Source: CALZKI01 sp045124055
GTDB lineage: Bacteria > Bacillota > Clostridia > Lachnospirales > Lachnospiraceae
Reading direction: 5' to 3'
NCBI GenBank assembly: GCA_045124055.1
Contig: JBGVKZ010000042.1
Location: 1 to 27,799, forward strand
DNA: 27,799 nt
The number at the start of each line of letters is the position of its first letter. The first letter of the stretch is position 1. A program made the position numbers and the translations under genes. A model generated the notes under the pieces. It did no database searches. It was given only the letters and a program-made list of their open reading frames with translations, and was not told where the DNA came from. This document shows, piece after piece, positions 23,703 to 27,799 of the stretch.

Positions 23703-23731
23703 CCATAAAAATTGTGCACTTATTTTTATGG
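23703..23731 (-). promoter_or_regulatory. 10-bp linker hairpin between TPP aptamer and thiT expression platform
   Basis: CCATAAAAAT and ATTTTTATGG (reverse-strand reading) form a perfect 10-bp stem with a 9-nt loop. It abuts the 3' strand of the aptamer's P1 stem and can extend by a few pairs into it, so it may compete with ligand-stabilised P1. Confidence 0.5.
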
Positions 23732-23732
23732 T

Positions 23733-23837
23733 CTGCTTCCTTACGCCGGTATTACCCGGTTCAAGTAATGAGGGTTAAAAGGTTGGCGATACGTCTATGG
23801 CACCCACCTTTAATCTCAGCATTTGCTCCCCTAGCAA
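23733..23837 (-). ncRNA. TPP riboswitch (THI element) upstream of thiT
   Basis: Reading the reverse strand, the conserved blocks appear in order: GGGGAGC, GCTGAGA, ACCCTC followed by ACTTGAACC, GGGTAATACC, and GCGTAAGGAAGCAG. These are the invariant elements of the thiamine-pyrophosphate riboswitch. Outer stem P1 is TTGCT with AGCAG. Its position between a strong promoter and thiT fits control of thiamine uptake. Confidence 0.95.
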
Positions 23838-23856
23838 TTATTTATTTACGAAAAAC

Positions 23857-23885
23857 AATATAAGGAAAGATTTTGGCTTTGTCAA
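23857..23885 (-). promoter_or_regulatory. Promoter of thiT and its riboswitch leader
   Basis: Reverse strand: consensus TTGACA (23885-23880), 17-bp spacer, TATATT (23862-23857). Transcription would start about 15 nt before the aptamer. Confidence 0.8.
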
Positions 23886-23914
23886 TAGACTTTCTAAAAA
23901 AATAGTATTATAAT
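23886..23914 (+). promoter_or_regulatory. Promoter of the HAD-CPBP-azlCD unit
   Basis: TAGACT (23886-23891), 17-bp spacer, TATAAT (23909-23914), 41 nt before the HAD start codon. Its -35 box touches that of the divergent thiT promoter. Confidence 0.6.
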
Positions 23915-23955
23915 GACAAAGATTGAGAAAAAATAGAGAAAATGGAGGAGAGAAA

Positions 23956-24624
23956 ATGTATCAGTACTTGTTATTTGATTTAGACGGTACACTGACGGAT
24001 TCCGGAGAAGGAATTATTAATTGCGTAAAATATGCATTAGAAAAACTGGGCATTATAGAGAATGATACAGAAAAGTTGAAAGTATTTGTAGGACCTCCTT
24101 TGCAGGAGAGTTTCCAAAAGGTGTATGGGTTCGATGAAGAAACCACCAAAGAAGCGGTGGCATTTTATAGAGAACGTTTTAAAACTATTGGAATGTTTGA
24201 GAACTCGGTTTATGAAGGAATTCCAGAGTTACTAAAAACGATGAAGAAACACGGTAAAATGAATCTGATTGCTTCCAGTAAACCGGAAGTATTTGTAAAA
24301 ACAATATTAGAACATTTTCATATTGCACAGTATTTTGACATAATTGTAGGTGCATCTTTAGACAATTCTCGAAATACTAAGGAAGCGGTAATAGAAGAAG
24401 CACTTTCTCAGATAAAAAATGCAGACTCAAATGGTCAATATAGCAATGACAAATGTGTCATGATAGGTGACAGAAAGTACGACATCAATGGTGCAAAGTG
24501 CTATGGACTTAGAAGTATTGGAGTTACTTACGGATTTGCCCCGGAGGGCGAATTGGAGGAAGCCGGTGCAACGGTTATTGTAGATACCGTAGAGGAACTG
24601 ACACAGGTGTTGCTTTGCGAATAG
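23956..24624 (+). CDS. HAD-family phosphatase, phosphoglycolate phosphatase-like
   Basis: A 222-residue hydrolase with all HAD motifs: nucleophile Asp8 and Asp10 in LLFDLDGTLTDSG, motif II in NLIASSKPEVF, and the metal-binding MIGDRKYDINGAK. The helical cap between residues about 15 and 80 is the C1 type of phosphoglycolate phosphatase and PpaX relatives. It should dephosphorylate a small phosphorylated metabolite in the cytoplasm; which one is not readable. ATG 23956 has GGAGGAG upstream and gives the standard start MYQYLLFDLDG; the earlier in-frame ATG at 23923 overlaps the promoter region. A CPBP protease gene follows after 44 nt. Confidence 0.88.
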   Translation: MYQYLLFDLDGTLTDSGEGIINCVKYALEKLGIIENDTEKLKVFVGPPLQESFQKVYGFDEETTKEAVAFYRERFKTIGMFENSVYEGIPELLKTMKKHGKMNLIASSKPEVFVKTILEHFHIAQYFDIIVGASLDNSRNTKEAVIEEALSQIKNADSNGQYSNDKCVMIGDRKYDINGAKCYGLRSIGVTYGFAPEGELEEAGATVIVDTVEELTQVLLCE

Positions 24625-24668
24625 AAGAAATTAGTTAACATAACAAGAAGAAATAAGAGGAAATTGTA

Positions 24669-25385
24669 TTGAAAAGTGAAAAATTTCGTGCCATCAAGCA
24701 AATTGTATATGTGTGTTTGCCTTTGTTAGTGTATGTGGTGTTGTATGATATTTGTACCGCTTTGTTGCAATATTTAGGCTATTCGATTCTTGGGAGCCTA
24801 GGCAATAGAGGGGCTGTATGGCTCAGTGCGAATATAGGAACCTTTAAAGCCCTATGTATTATGGGAGGACTTGCGTTGTCCTTTTTATGCCTGTCGAGAA
24901 TGGCGTGGCTTGATGGATTTTTGAATCCCAAAAAAGAGGTGTGGAAAGTACCTATCTGGCAGTATGTAATCTTAATTTTGGGCAGTATCCTTTTGACTTA
25001 TGGTTTGAATTATTTGTTTACTGTTACTGGATTTACGGCCAGCTCAGAAAGTTATCAAAACGTAGCACAGAGTCAGTATAATGTATCTTTAGTTGTGGGA
25101 CTCATTTTGTATGGTGTCGTTTCACCGTTTGTGGAAGAAGTGATTTTTCGAGGATTTTTGTATGGAAGAATGAAGGTGTATATGCATTGGATTGTGGCAC
25201 TTTTCTTATCTTCCTTACTCTTTGGTATTTATCACGGAAATTGGGTACAGGGTGTTTACGGTTTGATTATGGGTCTGATTTTTGGACTTGTATATGAAAA
25301 ATATAAGAATTTCTATTTGCCGGTTATTATGCATTCCATTGCTAATCTTGTGGCATTTTTTGTAGAGATAAATGGATTCTTTTAG
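24669..25385 (+). CDS. CPBP-family intramembrane metalloprotease
   Basis: A 238-residue polytopic protein of the CPBP (CAAX protease / bacteriocin-processing Abi) family. The active-site motif EExxxR is Glu156-Glu157...Arg161 in PFVEEVIFRGFLYGRM; the two later histidine motifs are His189 in FGIYHGNW and His222 in PVIMHSIANL. All catalytic residues are present. The start is the TTG at 24669, with an AAGAGG site; no ATG precedes the first membrane helix. Substrates are unknown: in Gram-positives such proteins process peptides or confer bacteriocin self-protection, but no bacteriocin gene is seen nearby. Confidence 0.88.
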   Translation: MKSEKFRAIKQIVYVCLPLLVYVVLYDICTALLQYLGYSILGSLGNRGAVWLSANIGTFKALCIMGGLALSFLCLSRMAWLDGFLNPKKEVWKVPIWQYVILILGSILLTYGLNYLFTVTGFTASSESYQNVAQSQYNVSLVVGLILYGVVSPFVEEVIFRGFLYGRMKVYMHWIVALFLSSLLFGIYHGNWVQGVYGLIMGLIFGLVYEKYKNFYLPVIMHSIANLVAFFVEINGFF

Positions 25386-25437
25386 GCGTGCATAGATGAT
25401 GAATTTGGATAAATTGGTTAGAGTTGGAGAATAAAAA

Positions 25438-26175
25438 ATGAAACGGTTTTTGGAAGGAATTAAAGATGGAATTCCCATTGGTCTTGGCTATTTGTCGGTA
25501 TCCTTTACTTTTGGAATTGCGGCAGTAGCGACAAGTGGTGGAGGCAATACCTTGACGGTGTGGCAGGCCTTATTGATTTCTATGACGAATTTGACCAGTG
25601 CAGGTCAAGTGGCAGGCTTACAAATTATGTTAAGCGGCGGAACGCTGATTGAAATGGCGATTTCAGAGTTTATCATCAATTTAAGATATTCTTTAATGTC
25701 AATTTCCCTATCGCAAAAGGTCAATAAGAAATTTAAAGGAATTTACAGATGGCTACTGGGCTTTGGCATTACAGATGAGATTTATGCAGTTGCGATTTTA
25801 CATAAAGGTGAAGTTTCCAGAAGTTATTTTTTAGGGCTTATGACCATTCCATATATTGGCTGGTCACTAGGCACCTTACTGGGAGCATTGAGTGGTAATT
25901 TGCTTCCTGGGATTGTATGTAGTGCCTTAGGACTTGCTATTTACGGTATGTTTATCGCCATTATTATTCCACCAATGAAAAAATCCAGAAGTACACTTAT
26001 GGTAGTCTGCATTGCAGTTATTTTGAGCTGCATTTTTACCTATGTGCCTGTTTTGAACCGTGTTTCCGTGGGATTTTCTATCATTATATGTGCGGTGGCG
26101 GCCTCACTCATTGGAGCAATCTTTTTTCCGGTTGATGATACGGAAGAAGAAAATGGAGAGGAGGAATCTGAATGA
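25438..26175 (+). CDS. azlC: AzlC-family branched-chain amino acid exporter, large subunit
   Basis: A 245-residue membrane protein of the AzlC family: FLEGIKDGIPIGLGYLSVSF at the N-terminus, TNLTSAGQVAGLQIML, INLRYSLMSISLSQK and LGFGITDEIYAVA are family marks. With AzlD it forms a two-subunit exporter linked to branched-chain amino acids and their analogues. The C-terminus ends in an acidic cytoplasmic tail. Its stop overlaps the azlD start by 4 nt, so the two are translationally coupled. Confidence 0.92.
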   Translation: MKRFLEGIKDGIPIGLGYLSVSFTFGIAAVATSGGGNTLTVWQALLISMTNLTSAGQVAGLQIMLSGGTLIEMAISEFIINLRYSLMSISLSQKVNKKFKGIYRWLLGFGITDEIYAVAILHKGEVSRSYFLGLMTIPYIGWSLGTLLGALSGNLLPGIVCSALGLAIYGMFIAIIIPPMKKSRSTLMVVCIAVILSCIFTYVPVLNRVSVGFSIIICAVAASLIGAIFFPVDDTEEENGEEESE

Positions 26176-26492
26176 ATATAAAAGATTATTTTGCCTTTCT
26201 TTTAGTAATGGCATTGGTTACTTATTTTGTAAGAGCCATTCCATTTGTGGCATTTCGTAAAAAGATAAAGAATAAATTTTTTAAATCTTTCTTGTATTAT
26301 GTGCCATATGCGGTACTTGGTGCAATGACCTTTCCGGCGATTTTTACTTCCACAGGAAGTGTTCTGTCTGCCTGTGTAGGCTGTGTAGTAGCCATTTTCC
26401 TGGCATTTAAGGAAAAAAGCCTTTTGACCGTTGCACTTTCTGCTTGTGGTGCGGTTTTAGTGGTAGAATTATTACAAACATATATTTTATAA
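26172..26492 (+). CDS. azlD: AzlD-family branched-chain amino acid exporter, small subunit
   Basis: A 106-residue protein with about four hydrophobic helices, including the family segment YFVRAIPFVAFRKKIKNKF followed by YVPYAVLGAMTFPAIF. It is the partner of AzlC in the exporter. The ATGA overlap with azlC shows coupled translation. A terminator follows immediately. Confidence 0.92.
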   Translation: MNIKDYFAFLLVMALVTYFVRAIPFVAFRKKIKNKFFKSFLYYVPYAVLGAMTFPAIFTSTGSVLSACVGCVVAIFLAFKEKSLLTVALSACGAVLVVELLQTYIL

Positions 26493-26497
26493 AAAAA

Positions 26498-26527
26498 AGT
26501 CTCTGGTAAGAACCAGAGGCTATTTTT
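26498..26527. terminator. Bidirectional intrinsic terminator between azlD and asnA
   Basis: AGTCTCTGGT (26498-26507) pairs with ACCAGAGGCT (26512-26521), one wobble, 4-nt loop; a T-tract follows on the plus strand and eight T residues on the minus strand. Confidence 0.9.
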
Positions 26528-26547
26528 GTCACAATTTCTATTTGCAA

Positions 26548-27558
26548 TTATAAAACCTGAATGCCATTTTTTTCTAAATATTCCATTTCTTCATCAGGCC
26601 ATAAAGAACACTGTACTTCGGCAATGTGAGCTTTTCTTAAGAAAAACATACAAATACGGGATTGACCGATACCACCGCCAATGGTATAAGGTAATTCTTT
26701 GTTTAAAACTGCCTTTTGGAATGGAAGGTCTGCTCTTTGTGGGCAACCTGCTTTTTCAAGCTGTTCTTTCAAAGCAACTTCATCGACACGAATACCCATA
26801 GAAGATAATTCTAAAGCAATATCTAAAACAGGATAGTAAACGATAATGTCAGCATTTAATGCCCAGTCATCATAGTCTGGAGCTCTGCCATCGTGTGGCT
26901 TACCATCGGCAAGCTTATCGCCGATTTGCATAATACAAACAGCACCTTTGGCTTTGGCTATGTAATACTCTCTTTCCTTCGGTGTATTTTCAGGGAACAT
27001 TTCTTCCAGTTCAGAAGTTGTTACAAAGAAAATATCGTGAGGTAAGATTTCTTCGATATAATCGTATTCAATCGACATATATTTTTCAGTTTTGCGTAAA
27101 ACCTTGTATACGGTTTTCACGGTTTCTTTTAATGTATCAATGGTTCTGTCTTCTTTTGTGATGATTTTTTCCCAGTCCCACTGGTCTACATAAATAGAGT
27201 GAATGTTATCCGTTTCTTCATCACGACGGATAGCACTCATATCTGTATAAAGACCCTCGCCAACAGAAAAACCATATTTTTTTAGAGCGTAACGTTTCCA
27301 TTTTGCAAGAGAATGTACGATTTCTGCTTGACGACCATTCTGGTGAAGTATATCAAAGGAAACCGGTCTTTCTACACCATTAAGGTTATCGTTGAGACCA
27401 GATTCTGGAGTAACAAAAAGTGGTGCAGATACGCGTCTTAAATTCAATCTTTCTGCTAAAAGGTCCTGAAATACATCTTTCACGGTTTTGATTCCGATTT
27501 GAGTTTCATGAAGGTTCAAATTGGATTCATAGCCTTTTGGAATATAAGATTTTGCCAT
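26548..27558 (-). CDS. asnA: Aspartate-ammonia ligase (ammonia-dependent asparagine synthetase)
   Basis: AsnA makes asparagine from aspartate, ATP and free ammonia; it resembles class II aminoacyl-tRNA synthetases. The 336-residue protein (E. coli AsnA has 330) has APLFVTPESGLNDNLNGVER, KWKRYALKKYGF, LYTDMSAIRRDE, VDQWDWEKII, GKPHDGRAPDYDDWALNADI and the C-terminal GGGIGQSRICMFFL motif, all diagnostic. The start is ATG 27558 (MAKSYIPKGYES), as an upstream extension reads through the promoter region. It is a single-gene unit, convergent with azlD. Confidence 0.96.
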   Translation of the reverse strand: MAKSYIPKGYESNLNLHETQIGIKTVKDVFQDLLAERLNLRRVSAPLFVTPESGLNDNLNGVERPVSFDILHQNGRQAEIVHSLAKWKRYALKKYGFSVGEGLYTDMSAIRRDEETDNIHSIYVDQWDWEKIITKEDRTIDTLKETVKTVYKVLRKTEKYMSIEYDYIEEILPHDIFFVTTSELEEMFPENTPKEREYYIAKAKGAVCIMQIGDKLADGKPHDGRAPDYDDWALNADIIVYYPVLDIALELSSMGIRVDEVALKEQLEKAGCPQRADLPFQKAVLNKELPYTIGGGIGQSRICMFFLRKAHIAEVQCSLWPDEEMEYLEKNGIQVL

Positions 27559-27596
27559 AATTATTTGCCTCATTTCTTTATGAAGTATCACTACTA

Positions 27597-27626
27597 TATT
27601 TAACGACTTTTTTGGTATAAATGCAA
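27597..27626 (-). promoter_or_regulatory. Possible asnA promoter
   Basis: Reverse strand: TTGCAT (27626-27621), 18-bp spacer, TAAATA (27602-27597), about 38 nt before the asnA start. The match is moderate. Confidence 0.4.
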
Positions 27627-27731
27627 GAAAATTTTTGCAAAAATCAAGGGGAAAAATCACTTAAATGAAAAACTAAATTCCAGTTATGGAATACCCCAGT
27701 AAAATTGCGGGATTAAATTCCGTTTTGTACC

Positions 27732-27760
27732 TTAACAATTTCATATTTTTGCCGTATAAT
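27732..27760 (+). promoter_or_regulatory. Promoter reading out of the right edge
   Basis: TTAACA (27732-27737), 17-bp spacer, consensus TATAAT (27755-27760). No gene starts before the window ends. The rest of 27559-27799 holds only the asnA leader and a small ATTCCA/TGGAAT inverted repeat at 27677-27692. Confidence 0.65.
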
Positions 27761-27799
27761 GAACCCATAAGCACCCAGTTTTTCTGTTTTTGAGCATGC

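Noticed and set aside
23879..23914. TTGTCA as -35 box of the HAD promoter
   Set aside because: The spacing to TATAAT would be 24 bp; TAGACT at 23886 gives 17 bp.
27677..27720. ATTCCA/TGGAAT inverted repeat and repeated TAAATTCC near the right edge
   Set aside because: It is too short to separate from chance in AT-rich DNA, and the downstream gene is not visible.

Overview
The window is AT-rich chromosomal DNA from a Gram-positive anaerobe of the class Clostridia, most likely Lachnospiraceae. The evidence is protein style and gene content: DUF6062- and DUF6106-like proteins, a DUF2225 zinc-ribbon protein, a TIR/membrane/beta-propeller protein, an ECF-type thiamine S-component under a TPP riboswitch, strong AGGAGG-type ribosome binding sites and many TTGACA/TATAAT-like promoters with 17-bp spacers. 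No rRNA, tRNA, CRISPR array, transposase or integrase was seen.

Left end (1-2890) is accessory DNA. It holds the C-terminal tip of a polymorphic toxin whose N-terminus lies outside the window, its probable immunity gene, a small reverse-strand ORF, then a decayed pretoxin segment (two reading-frame changes) leading into a second, different toxin tip with its own probable immunity gene. This is the layout of a main toxin gene followed by an orphan tip/immunity cassette. A promoter followed by an intrinsic terminator (2966-3059) precedes a secreted, cysteine-rich, membrane-anchored surface protein (3105-4565).

The middle (4600-21000) is mostly housekeeping on the plus strand. The first group runs hisC, popT (DUF368, undecaprenyl-phosphate translocase family), a SAM methyltransferase, hslO (Hsp33) and nadE. 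A small reverse-strand membrane-anchored protein and dapF follow. A second promoter drives a DUF6106-like membrane protein and guaB. Next come a DHH-family phosphoesterase with a PGDYG-like C-terminus and, overlapping it by 35 nt, a 988-residue TIR-TM-beta-propeller protein; then glnS and a DUF2225 protein, closed by a terminator shared with a convergent acidic membrane protein.

The right part (21000-27799) has small regulated units: a TetR regulator with a clear promoter and palindromic operator; a reverse-strand DUF6062-like protein; reverse-strand thiT with a TPP riboswitch and an expression platform that can hide its ribosome binding site; a forward set of HAD phosphatase, CPBP protease and azlC/azlD; a shared terminator; reverse-strand asnA (ammonia-dependent asparagine synthetase); and a promoter reading out of the right edge.

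The observations most worth following are (i) the DHH/TIR overlapping pair, a candidate nucleotide-signalling or defence module inside a housekeeping neighbourhood; (ii) NadE carrying glycine where the glutaminase nucleophile cysteine should be, which fits with ammonia-using AsnA nearby; (iii) the two toxin/immunity cassettes; and (iv) unusual leader structures before thiT, glnS and the surface-protein gene.
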